DNA of 6,713 nucleotides from Micrococcales bacterium (lineage in GTDB: Bacteria; Actinomycetota; Actinomycetes; Actinomycetales; Dermatophilaceae). The stretch lies in the NCBI GenBank assembly GCA_030452775.1, contig JAKDLQ010000124.1, forward strand, positions 1 to 6,713, given 5' to 3'. The position numbers and the translations under genes are program-made. Below, piece by piece: positions 1 to 6,377 of the stretch; the stretch's first letter is position 1, and each line of letters starts with the position of its first letter. A model generated the notes under the pieces. It did not search any database. It was given only the letters and a program-made list of their open reading frames with translations, and had not been told where the DNA came from.

Positions 1-62
1 GGGGGGGGGGCTGGGGGGGGGGGGGCGGGGTCTTCGGGGGGGGGGGGTCGGGGGGGCCCCCG
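1..62. other. G-homopolymer edge, probable sequence artefact
   Basis: The first 56 bases are almost only G, in runs of about 10, 13, 4, 12 and 7, broken by single or few C and T bases, followed by a run of five C. Nothing else in the window resembles this, although all of it is GC-rich. Such runs at the start of a sequence are typical of low-quality contig ends, including poly-G calls from two-colour sequencing chemistry. If real, the plus strand could form G-quadruplexes just downstream of the DUF1345 gene. I see no gene here. Confidence 0.7.
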
Positions 63-74
63 GGCAGGCCTGCC
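63..74. repeat. 12-base perfect palindrome after the DUF1345 stop
   Basis: GGCAGGCCTGCC equals its own reverse complement and lies 12 bases past the stop codon of the minus-strand DUF1345 gene. As an RNA hairpin it would have only a four-base-pair stem and no T tract follows, so it is not a convincing intrinsic terminator. It borders the doubtful homopolymer region, so the surrounding sequence may be unreliable. Confidence 0.35.
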
Positions 75-86
75 GCGACGGAAGGG

Positions 87-731
87 CTAACCACCGCTGC
101 CGGAAGCGCTGAGTCCGGCCACGAGGTTGATCGTGGCGGCGATGACGACCGTGCCGAAGACGTAGGCGAGCAGGCAGTGCCCGAGGATCACTCGGCGCAG
201 CGTACTGCTGCGGACGGCGGTGTCCGAGACCTGGTAGGCCATCCCGAGGTTGAACGAGAAGTACGCGAAGTCGCCGAAGTCGGGGTCTTCCGCTTGGTTG
301 AAGTCGATCGGCGAGGTGGCCTGCGTGTAGTAGAGCCGGGCGTAGCGCACGACGTAGATCGTGTGGATCGAGAGCCACCCGACGGCGACCGTGGCGGCGC
401 CGATGAGCGGATCGAGCACGCGGGTGTCCCCAGTCCCGTGGCCGCCGATGAGCATGACACCGACTCCGGTGAGGCTGAGCAGGCCGGCGACGATGACGAT
501 GAGGTCGGACACCGCCGCGCCGGGGTCCTCACCTGCGACGCGGGCCCTCGTGCCGGCTCCGTCGTAGCGCCTCAGGTGCAGGAGCAGCGGGCCGGCGAAG
601 ACGATGCCGGCCGCGACGAAGCCGAGCAGCAGGTGGGGCAGGACCGAGCTGGCCTGTCCGAGCGGTACGAGAACGCCGACGAGGACACCGCCGAGCAGGG
701 CCACGAGGAGTCGGCGACTGATCCGGTGCAC
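87..731 (-). CDS. DUF1345 family integral membrane protein
   Basis: This predicted inner-membrane protein of 214 residues has no established biochemical function. Hydrophobic segments lie at about residues 8-25, 31-52, 73-96, 106-128 and 181-204. The stretch at 154-203 carries the family signature: FAYFSFNLGMAYQVSD, then a basic turn, then a final helix ending in AATINLVAG. The length matches full-size DUF1345 proteins. The frame stays open upstream into the helicase gene, so the start is a judgement: GTG at 731 is the first plausible codon, lies 26 bases past the helicase stop, and is preceded by TACCGT plus six bases, as for a leaderless transcript. There is no nearby ribosome-binding site. 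The gene follows the helicase on the same strand, but nothing in the sequence shows that the two act together. Family assignment is fairly sure; function is unknown. Confidence 0.82.
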   Translation of the reverse strand: MHRISRRLLVALLGGVLVGVLVPLGQASSVLPHLLLGFVAAGIVFAGPLLLHLRRYDGAGTRARVAGEDPGAAVSDLIVIVAGLLSLTGVGVMLIGGHGTGDTRVLDPLIGAATVAVGWLSIHTIYVVRYARLYYTQATSPIDFNQAEDPDFGDFAYFSFNLGMAYQVSDTAVRSSTLRRVILGHCLLAYVFGTVVIAATINLVAGLSASGSGG

Positions 732-743
732 GCTCGGACGGTA
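732..743 (-). promoter_or_regulatory. Candidate leaderless -10 element for the DUF1345 gene
   Basis: On the minus strand TACCGT (743-738) matches TANNNT and is followed by exactly six bases (CCGAGC) before the GTG start at 731, which would put the transcription start on the first base of the gene. It lies in the 26-base gap after the helicase stop. I see no clear -35 element. If active, it would allow expression separate from the helicase. Confidence 0.35.
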
Positions 744-757
744 CCGCGGAAGAGCCC

Positions 758-3307
758 TCAGCCGCCGAGTCTCTCGAAGCCGGTGACGGTGAGGACGGCC
801 GCACCCGCCTCGTCGCTCGCTGCGAGGTCGACGGCTGCGAGGATGGCCCAGTCGTGGTCGCCCTCGGGGTCGATGACGACCTGGCGCAGCCGCCACTGCG
901 TCGGGGTCTTCTCGATCTGCAGCAACGCCGGTGAGCGGGCCGCCTGATCGGTGGCGATCGAGTCGTGCTCGTCGTAGTAGGCGCCGAGCGCCTCGTCCCA
1001 GGCGCCGGTGGTCATGACGACCTGCTGTGGTGGGTCGGTGAGCTCGGCCACCCGCGCCTCGAGATCGCCCAAGGACTCCCACTGGTCCCGGGCCGCCAGC
1101 TCGACGCGGTGGAACATCGCGTTGCGGATCATCACGGTGAAGGCGCGGACGTTGGCGGTGAGGGGCCGCGTCGTCGGCGGCGCCACCTCGTGTCGGTGGG
1201 CAAGCGCATCGGCCGGGTGGACGAGGTCCTCCCACTCGTCGAGCAGGCTCGAGTCGGTCTGCCGGATCAGCTCGCCGAGCCACTCGACGAGGTCGTCGAG
1301 CTCATCCGAGCGGTGAGCGTCCGGCACGGTGTGCCGCAGGGTCCGGTAGGCGTCGGTGAGGTAGCGCAGCAGCAGCCCCTCGGAGCGGGACAGCCCATAG
1401 ACGGAGACGAACTCGTTGAACGTCATGCCCTGCGAGTACATCTCGCGGACCACGGACTTGGGCGACAAGGCCTCCGGCGAGAGCCACGGATGGGTCTGCC
1501 GGTATGCCGTGAGCGTCACCTCGAGCAGGTCGGCGAGCGGTTGGGGCCAGGTGACCTCCTCGAGCCGCTCCATTCGCTCCTCGTACTCGATGCCGTCCAT
1601 CTTCATGGCGGCGATCGCTTCGCCGCGCGCCTTCGACTGCTGCGCCCGGAGCACCTGTCGCGGGTCCTCGAGGATGGCCTCGATGATCGAGACGAGATCG
1701 AGGGCGTGGGTCTCCGACTCCGGGTCGAGGGTGTCCATGACCGCCAGCGCAAAGGGGGCCAGCGGCTGGTTGAGGGCGAAGTCGCGCTGGAGGTCGATCG
1801 TCAGGGCGTAGCGGCGCCCCGAGGCCTCGGCGACGGGGAGCCGCTCCATGACGCCCGAGGTGAGCAGCTCCTTGGCGAGCACGAGTGCGTGCCGCTGCAA
1901 GCGGCGCTGGTCCTTCGCCTCGTGGTGGTTGTCCGACAGCAGCCGGGCCGTGTTTGCCACCGGGTTGCCTTCGCGGGCAAGAAGGTTGATGAGCAGGGAG
2001 TGCGAGACCCGCAGGCGCGGCTGCAGCGGTTCCGGCTCGGAGCCGACGAGCCGCTCGAACGTCTCCTCCGACCAGGTGATGAAGCCGTCGGGGGCTTTCT
2101 TGCGTTGGATCTTGCGCTGCTTCTTGGGGTCATCGCCGGCCTTGGCGACGGCGCGGAGGTTGTCGATGACGTGCTCCGGTGCCTGGGCGACGACCCAGCC
2201 GCGAGTGTCGAAGCCGGCCCGCCCGGCGCGGCCCACGATCTGGTGGAACTCGCGGACCTGGAGCATCCGCTGCTTCGTCCCGTCGAACTTCGTCAGCCCG
2301 GTGAGCAGCACCGTGCGGATCGGGACGTTGATCCCGACGCCGAGCGTGTCGGTGCCGCAGATGACCTTGAGCAGCCCGTCCTGCGCGAGCTGCTCGACGA
2401 GACGGCGATATTTCGGCAGCATGCCCGCGTGGTGCACCCCGATGCCGTGCCGCACGAGACGCGAGAGGGTCCGGCCGAAGCCGGCGCGGAAGCTGAAGTC
2501 GCCGATGGTGGCTGCGATCGCCGCCCGCTCCTCCTTGGTGCAGATTTTGAGCGACAGCAGGCTCTGGGCCCGTTCGAGCGCGGCCACCTGGGTGAAGTGG
2601 ACGATGTAGATGGGGGCCCGGTCCTGCTCGAGCAGCTCCTCGATCGTCTCGTGGAGGGGGCTCACGGCATACGAGAAGTCGAGCGGCACGGGGCGCTCTG
2701 TCCCGGCGACGACGGCGGTGGCCCGTCCGGTGCGCCGGGTCAGATCGTCGCGGAACCTCGTCACGTCCCCGAGCGTCGCCGACATGAGGACGAACTGCGC
2801 CTGCGGCAGCTCGATGATCGGCACCTGCCAGGCCCACCCTCGGTCAGGGTCGCTGTAGAAGTGGAACTCGTCCATGACGACGAGGCCGACGTCGGCCGAG
2901 CTGCCCTCGCGCAGGGCGATGTTGGCAAGGATCTCGGCGGTGCAACAGATGATCGGCGCGTCGCCGTTGACGGTGGCGTCGCCGGTGATCATGCCGACGT
3001 TGTCGGCCCCGAACTGTTCGCAGAGGGCGAAGAACTTCTCCGAGACGAGGGCCTTGATCGGCGCGGTGTAGAAGCTCACCCGGTCATCCGCCAGCGCGAC
3101 GAAGTGGGCGGCGCTCGCCACGAGCGACTTGCCCGAACCTGTTGGGGTGGCGAGGATGAGGTTGCTGCCGCTGAGGATCTCGATGAACGCCTCGTCCTGG
3201 TGCGGGTAGAGCGTGAGCCCCAGCCCGGCCGCCCAGTCGGTGAACGCCTCGTAGAGCGCGTCGGGGCCAGGCTCCCGGGGGATGCGCTCGCTGAGGTTCG
3301 TCACCAT
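758..3307 (-). CDS. DEAD/DEAH-box RNA helicase, Ski2/Dob1-like, with DUF3516 C-terminal half
   Basis: This superfamily 2 ATP-dependent helicase has 849 residues and probably acts on RNA in the cytoplasm, in processing or decay; the exact substrate is unknown. Core motifs run in order: LYPHQDEA (33-40), Walker A ATPTGSGKS (53-61), Ia TAPIKAL (81-87), DEFH (146-149), III MSATLGD (175-181), HHAGMLPKYR (292-301), V GTDTLGVGIN (318-327) and VI QIVGRAGRAG (356-365). The HHAGMLP block and the motif VI form point to the Ski2/Mtr4 group. Residues from about 385 to the end match the DUF3516 extension typical of actinobacterial members and replace the arch domain of the eukaryotic proteins. All catalytic motifs look intact. 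An in-frame ATG at 3400 is rejected because it would overlap the upstream gene. ATG at 3307 and the adjacent GTG at 3304 are both possible starts; the -10 spacing favours 3304. Confidence 0.93.
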   Translation of the reverse strand: MVTNLSERIPREPGPDALYEAFTDWAAGLGLTLYPHQDEAFIEILSGSNLILATPTGSGKSLVASAAHFVALADDRVSFYTAPIKALVSEKFFALCEQFGADNVGMITGDATVNGDAPIICCTAEILANIALREGSSADVGLVVMDEFHFYSDPDRGWAWQVPIIELPQAQFVLMSATLGDVTRFRDDLTRRTGRATAVVAGTERPVPLDFSYAVSPLHETIEELLEQDRAPIYIVHFTQVAALERAQSLLSLKICTKEERAAIAATIGDFSFRAGFGRTLSRLVRHGIGVHHAGMLPKYRRLVEQLAQDGLLKVICGTDTLGVGINVPIRTVLLTGLTKFDGTKQRMLQVREFHQIVGRAGRAGFDTRGWVVAQAPEHVIDNLRAVAKAGDDPKKQRKIQRKKAPDGFITWSEETFERLVGSEPEPLQPRLRVSHSLLINLLAREGNPVANTARLLSDNHHEAKDQRRLQRHALVLAKELLTSGVMERLPVAEASGRRYALTIDLQRDFALNQPLAPFALAVMDTLDPESETHALDLVSIIEAILEDPRQVLRAQQSKARGEAIAAMKMDGIEYEERMERLEEVTWPQPLADLLEVTLTAYRQTHPWLSPEALSPKSVVREMYSQGMTFNEFVSVYGLSRSEGLLLRYLTDAYRTLRHTVPDAHRSDELDDLVEWLGELIRQTDSSLLDEWEDLVHPADALAHRHEVAPPTTRPLTANVRAFTVMIRNAMFHRVELAARDQWESLGDLEARVAELTDPPQQVVMTTGAWDEALGAYYDEHDSIATDQAARSPALLQIEKTPTQWRLRQVVIDPEGDHDWAILAAVDLAASDEAGAAVLTVTGFERLGG

Positions 3308-3369
3308 GCGAGTATGCCGCCCAGCTCGCTCCGGTTCGTCAGCTCCCGCTCGTCGGCGCCCGTTCGTCA
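3296..3369 (-). repeat. Three direct copies of TGACGAAC around the helicase start
   Basis: On the minus strand the octamer TGACGAAC occurs at 3369-3362 (its TGA is the stop of the LapA-like gene), 3341-3334 in the gap, and 3303-3296 inside helicase codons 2-4. The first two copies share a longer core, CTGACGAACSGG. Start-to-start spacings are 28 and 38 bases. The cluster could be an operator bound by a regulator, but two copies overlap coding or stop sequence, so chance is possible. Confidence 0.35.
3305..3316 (-). promoter_or_regulatory. Candidate leaderless -10 element for the helicase gene
   Basis: On the minus strand CATACT (3316-3311) is followed by six bases (CGCATG) and then GTG at 3304, the second codon of the annotated gene. 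The first base departs from the TANNNT consensus. If this is the promoter, the transcript would begin at the GTG and exclude the ATG at 3307. No ribosome-binding site is visible close to either codon. Confidence 0.25.
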
Positions 3370-3621
3370 GTGATCGGATCGCTTCCGGCGGCGGAACCAC
3401 GGGAAGACGGATCCGACGGCCACGCCGGCGGCGAAGACGATGACGAGCCAGATCCAGGCCGGCGCGTTGAACTCCCAGAACAGGAACGACACCCGCCCGG
3501 AGCCGGTGTTCTGGAAGACGAAGATCAAGGCGAGCACGACGATCACCGCGGCGATCACCGTGCGGACGGATATCTGCCGTGAGCCTGCCGCCGAGCGGCC
3601 GTCTCTCCCCGAACCGGACAT
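3367..3621 (-). CDS. Small LapA-domain (DUF1049-like) membrane protein
   Basis: This 84-residue protein has a polar, Arg- and Ser-rich N-terminus (1-20), a first membrane helix at about 20-36, a short loop, a second helix at about 54-72, and a strongly basic tail (RRRKRSD, 77-83). The FVFQNTG stretch after helix 1 and the FLFWEF stretch before helix 2 fit the lipopolysaccharide assembly protein A domain. In Gram-negative bacteria LapA proteins help regulate outer-membrane lipid synthesis; actinobacterial members are widespread and their role is unclear. The ATG at 3621 has no ribosome-binding site but has TAGCCT six bases upstream, suggesting a leaderless message. The gene is transcribed away from the LCP gene across an 87-base gap, and its stop lies 59 bases before the helicase start. 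Fold family is fairly sure; function is not known. Confidence 0.85.
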   Translation of the reverse strand: MSGSGRDGRSAAGSRQISVRTVIAAVIVVLALIFVFQNTGSGRVSFLFWEFNAPAWIWLVIVFAAGVAVGSVFPWFRRRKRSDH

Positions 3622-3633
3622 TTGGTCAGGCTA
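3622..3633 (-). promoter_or_regulatory. Candidate leaderless -10 element for the LapA-like gene
   Basis: On the minus strand TAGCCT (3633-3628) matches TANNNT and is followed by exactly six bases (GACCAA) before the ATG at 3621. No ribosome-binding site is present, and I see no recognisable -35 element at the usual 16-18 base spacing. Confidence 0.45.
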
Positions 3634-3696
3634 CCGGATGGGGCTCAGTTGCGCCGGGCGAAGATGGCCTCGGGCGCTTGGGTGTCCTGCTTCCAA

Positions 3697-3708
3697 TACA
3701 CTGAGCCG
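3697..3708 (+). promoter_or_regulatory. Candidate leaderless -10 element for the LCP gene
   Basis: TACACT (3697-3702) matches TANNNT and is followed by exactly six bases (GAGCCG) before the ATG at 3709. No ribosome-binding site precedes that ATG. A TTGGGT at 3678-3683 is only 13 bases upstream, too close for a normal -35, so no good -35 is seen. Confidence 0.45.
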
Positions 3709-4770
3709 ATGAGTGACGCCGGCCCCTCGAGCGGCGTCGTTGGCTATGGCGTCATCGACGAAGCTGAGACCGAGGGCTGGCCTGACGCAGGCGACGTAGA
3801 GGAGGCGGGTCGCGAACGGCGTCGCAATCGCAAGGTGCTCATCATCGCGCTGGTCCTGCTCGTGGTGCCGGTGCTGGTCGTGGGCGGGTACGTGGCGTGG
3901 CTGAGCCACATCGTGACCAGCAACGTCAAGAGCGAGCTGTTGTTGCCCGACGGTCCGGGTAGTGGGCCTCTCGACAGTTCGGGCCGGGTCGTCGAACAGC
4001 CGGGCGGCAACGGCACCAACTATCTGATCATCGGGACCGACGCCGGACCGGGACGGGAGGGCTCGCGCTCGGACGTGATGGTGCTGGCTCACGTCTCCGA
4101 CGACAGGAGCGCGCTCACGCTCATCCACTTCCCTCGCGACCTGTGGGTGCCGATCCCCGGCCGGGGCGAGGCCAAGCTCAACGCCGCGTACGCGTACGGA
4201 CAAGCGCCGCTACTCGTCACCACCATGCAGAACCTGCTCGGTGTCGACATCGACCATGTGGCGGTGGTGGGCTTCGAGGGCTTCAAAGCGATGACCGACG
4301 CCGTGGGAGGGGTGGACGTCGCCGTCGAGGAGGGCAGCGTCACCGGCCCTTACACGTTCACCCGCGGTGTGACCCACATGGACGGCGACATGGCGCTCGC
4401 CTTCGTGCGAGAACGCAAGCAGCTCCGCGAGGGCGACATCTCGCGGGGTCGCCGTCAGCAGGCCTTCATCAAGGGGCTCGTGCTCAAGACCCTGAGCAAG
4501 GACGTGCTGACCAGCCCGGTCCGTCTCAAGGACTTCATCGAGGCCGCCACCACCAACCTGACCGTCGACCGGCGTCTCGACGTCGGCACGATGCGTTCCG
4601 AGGCCATTGCCATGCGCGGCCTGAGAGCGGCGGACGTTCGCTTCATCACGGCCCCGTTCACCGGCTTCGGCACGAGCGCGGACGGTCAATCGATCGATGT
4701 CCTCGACGAGGCGAAGATAACCCGGCTCGGCGACGCGGTACGCACCGACGCGCTCGACGAGTACCGCTGA
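3709..4770 (+). CDS. LCP (LytR-CpsA-Psr) family cell-wall glycopolymer ligase
   Basis: LCP enzymes transfer lipid-linked glycopolymers such as teichoic acid, arabinogalactan or capsule to peptidoglycan on the outer face of the membrane. This protein has 353 residues: an acidic cytoplasmic N-terminus (1-35), a basic stretch (RERRRNRK, 35-42), one membrane helix (about 42-64) and an extracellular LCP domain (about 103-265). Expected conserved elements are present: NYLIIGTDAG (104-113), R120 and D122 in SRSDVMVLAH, the FPRDLWVPIPG block (R143, D144), KLNAAYAYG (156-164), and FVRERK followed by D243, R246 and RRQQ (248-251). There is no LytR C-terminal domain. In-frame ATG codons at 3622 and 3664 are rejected: neither has promoter or ribosome-binding support, and 3622 lies almost at the start of the divergent gene. 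The next gene is a Wzz/tyrosine kinase, which favours capsule or exopolysaccharide as the substrate, though this is inferred from context. Confidence 0.93.
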   Translation: MSDAGPSSGVVGYGVIDEAETEGWPDAGDVEEAGRERRRNRKVLIIALVLLVVPVLVVGGYVAWLSHIVTSNVKSELLLPDGPGSGPLDSSGRVVEQPGGNGTNYLIIGTDAGPGREGSRSDVMVLAHVSDDRSALTLIHFPRDLWVPIPGRGEAKLNAAYAYGQAPLLVTTMQNLLGVDIDHVAVVGFEGFKAMTDAVGGVDVAVEEGSVTGPYTFTRGVTHMDGDMALAFVRERKQLREGDISRGRRQQAFIKGLVLKTLSKDVLTSPVRLKDFIEAATTNLTVDRRLDVGTMRSEAIAMRGLRAADVRFITAPFTGFGTSADGQSIDVLDEAKITRLGDAVRTDALDEYR

Positions 4771-4841
4771 GCGCATCGACCGTCGCATCGATGGTGGCGA
4801 CAGGGCGGCTCCTGCAAGTGCGGGAATGACCGGCGCCCGGT

Positions 4842-4847
4842 TACCAT
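4842..4847 (+). promoter_or_regulatory. Possible -10 element for the Wzz/kinase gene
   Basis: TACCAT fits TANNNT in the 143-base gap between the LCP and kinase genes and would give a 5' leader of about 60 bases. There is no convincing -35 partner. Read-through from the LCP gene is equally possible, since no clear terminator lies between them. Confidence 0.2.
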
Positions 4848-4899
4848 GACGCGCAAGGTTTGGGACAAGAACGGCAAAACGCGCCCTTCCGCACCAGAC

Positions 4900-4908
4900 G
4901 AGAGAGAA
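4900..4908 (+). promoter_or_regulatory. Purine-rich ribosome-binding site that decides the kinase start
   Basis: GAGAGAGAA lies about six bases upstream of GTG at 4914, suitable spacing for a weak Shine-Dalgarno site. It supports 4914 over the in-frame TTG at 4860. Translation from 4914 begins MELQDYLRVL, the usual N-terminus of this family. It contrasts with the other complete genes here, which lack such a site. Confidence 0.5.
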
Positions 4909-4913
4909 CATCT

Positions 4914-6377
4914 GTGGAACTTCAGGACTACCTCCGGGTGCTGCGCAAACGGTGGCGAGTGATCTCCTTCGTCACGCTCGTGGTCATCGCCCTCGCGGCC
5001 GGGGTCACGATGGCGACCACGAAGATGTATGCCGCGAGCACGCAGTTCTTCGTGTCCACCTCCGGCGGCGACAACGTCTCGGCGCTACAGCAGGGCAATG
5101 CCTTCACCCAGGCCAGGGTGAAGTCGTATTCTCAGCTGCTCGAGTCGCCCAAGGTGCTCGATCCCGTGATCGCTGACCTCGGCCTCGACCTGACTGCGGA
5201 ACAGCTCGCCACGAAGGTCACCTCGGTCATCCCGGTCGACACCGTCATCATCGACGTGACGGTGACCGACACGAGCGCCGAGCAGGCCGCGCGTATCGCC
5301 GGCTCGATCGCCAGGACCTTTCCTGAGACGATCGAGAAGATCGAGCAGGTCCAGTCGCGTGACCCGAGCCCCGTCAAGGTGACCGTCACCAAGGGTGCCT
5401 CGGTCGAACCCGGCCCGATCAGCCCCAAGCCGGTGCGCAACATCAGTCTCGGGCTCGTGCTCGGCCTGCTCCTCGGCTTCGGGGTGGCCCTCTTGCGCGA
5501 CCTGCTCGACACCTCCATCAGGGGCGAACGCGACCTCGAGCTGGTCACCGACACGACGGTGGTCGGCGGGATCGGCTACGACTCGGACGCGACCGCACAC
5601 CCCCTCATCGTCCAGATCGACCCGCGGTCGCAGCGCGCCGAATCGTTCCGGTCTGTCCGCACCAACCTGCAGTTCATCGACGTGGCAAACCCGCCGAAGT
5701 CGATCGTTGTTACGTCATCAGTTCCCGAGGAGGGCAAGTCGACGACCACCGCGAACCTGGCGCTGAGCATCGCCGAGACCGGCCAGCGAGTCGTCGTGAT
5801 CGAGGGCGATCTGCGTCGCCCGCGGCTGCTCGACTACCTCGGCCTGGAAGGCGCAGTGGGGCTCACCGACGTGCTCATCGGCCGGGTCAAGGTCGGTGAT
5901 GTCCTGCAACCGGTCGGCACCTCTGGCGTCGAGGTGCTCGGATCCGGTCCCGTCCCGCCCAATCCGAGCGAGCTGCTCGGCTCGAGTCCGATGGCCGAGC
6001 TCGTCAGGGAGCTGGAAAGCCGCTACGACTACGTGCTGATCGACGCCCCGCCGCTGCTGCCCGTGACGGACGCCGCCGTGCTCAGCACCGTGGTTGACGG
6101 CGCGCTCATCGTGGTGGGTGCCGGGATCGTCACCAAGGAGCAGTTGGGCCACGCCATCGCCGCGCTCGACGCGGTCAACGGCCAGGTGCTCGGGCTGATC
6201 ATGAACCGTGTGCAGGCCAAAGACCACGCCAGCGCCTACGGGTCCTATCGCTACCACTACCTGTCACACAGCGACACCAGGCGATCATCCCGCCGTGCAG
6301 CCAACGCGGCGAGGGCCCGGGGTGAAGCGGATGCTGAGTCGCGGGTGGAGACGCCCGTGCCCGCCCAGGCTCCCTGA
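4914..6377 (+). CDS. Polysaccharide co-polymerase (Wzz domain) fused to a BY-type tyrosine autokinase
   Basis: This 487-residue membrane protein probably controls chain length and export of a capsular or exopolysaccharide. The Wzz part spans about 1-200: a cytoplasmic start, a first helix (14-34), an extracytoplasmic segment and a second helix (about 176-196) preceded by the proline-containing PGPISPKP (167-174). The cytoplasmic kinase follows: RSVRTNLQF (247-255), Walker A SSVPEEGKST (268-277, Lys275), Walker A' VVVIEGDLRRP (293-303) and Walker B YVLIDAPP (373-380, Asp377). Glu297 replaces the first Asp of the textbook Walker A'. A tyrosine cluster, Y442, Y445, Y447 and Y449, is the likely autophosphorylation site; it is followed by a 38-residue tail rich in Arg, Ala and Glu rather than ending the protein. 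Both parts sit in one polypeptide, unlike the split CapA/CapB pairs of firmicutes. A phosphatase-like gene converges on its 3' end. Confidence 0.92.
   Translation: MELQDYLRVLRKRWRVISFVTLVVIALAAGVTMATTKMYAASTQFFVSTSGGDNVSALQQGNAFTQARVKSYSQLLESPKVLDPVIADLGLDLTAEQLATKVTSVIPVDTVIIDVTVTDTSAEQAARIAGSIARTFPETIEKIEQVQSRDPSPVKVTVTKGASVEPGPISPKPVRNISLGLVLGLLLGFGVALLRDLLDTSIRGERDLELVTDTTVVGGIGYDSDATAHPLIVQIDPRSQRAESFRSVRTNLQFIDVANPPKSIVVTSSVPEEGKSTTTANLALSIAETGQRVVVIEGDLRRPRLLDYLGLEGAVGLTDVLIGRVKVGDVLQPVGTSGVEVLGSGPVPPNPSELLGSSPMAELVRELESRYDYVLIDAPPLLPVTDAAVLSTVVDGALIVVGAGIVTKEQLGHAIAALDAVNGQVLGLIMNRVQAKDHASAYGSYRYHYLSHSDTRRSSRRAANAARARGEADAESRVETPVPAQAP

Noticed and set aside
732..1283. Upstream extension of the DUF1345 frame to 398 residues
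   Set aside because: The added 184 residues overlap the helicase coding region in another frame and are Arg- and Pro-rich without domain features; the family is usually near 214 residues.
965..3373. An 802-codon open frame on the plus strand opposite the helicase
   Set aside because: The helicase on the minus strand has every expected motif in order. The antisense product is low-complexity, rich in Val, Asp, Arg and Gly, with no recognisable domain, as is usual for shadow frames in GC-rich DNA.
3308..3400. In-frame ATG at 3400 extending the helicase by 31 residues
   Set aside because: It would overlap the end of the LapA-like gene by 34 bases, and the extra residues are polar and unlike a helicase N-terminus.
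3622..3708. In-frame ATG codons at 3622 and 3664 extending the LCP protein by up to 29 residues
   Set aside because: Neither has promoter or ribosome-binding support, and translation from 3622 would use up the whole divergent promoter gap; ATG at 3709 has a well-placed -10 element.
4823..4843. GGAAT followed by GTTA as an ECF sigma-factor promoter
   Set aside because: Only 12 bases separate the two elements, too short for the 16-18 base spacing of known ECF promoters.
4860..4913. TTG start extending the kinase by 18 residues
   Set aside because: The extra residues are not typical of the family, whereas GTG at 4914 has a purine-rich site about six bases upstream and gives the usual family N-terminus.
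4846..4962. A 38-codon ATG frame overlapping the kinase start out of frame, as a possible leader peptide
   Set aside because: No ribosome-binding site was found, it overlaps the proposed -10 element so its start would probably not be transcribed, and the peptide shows no regulatory feature.
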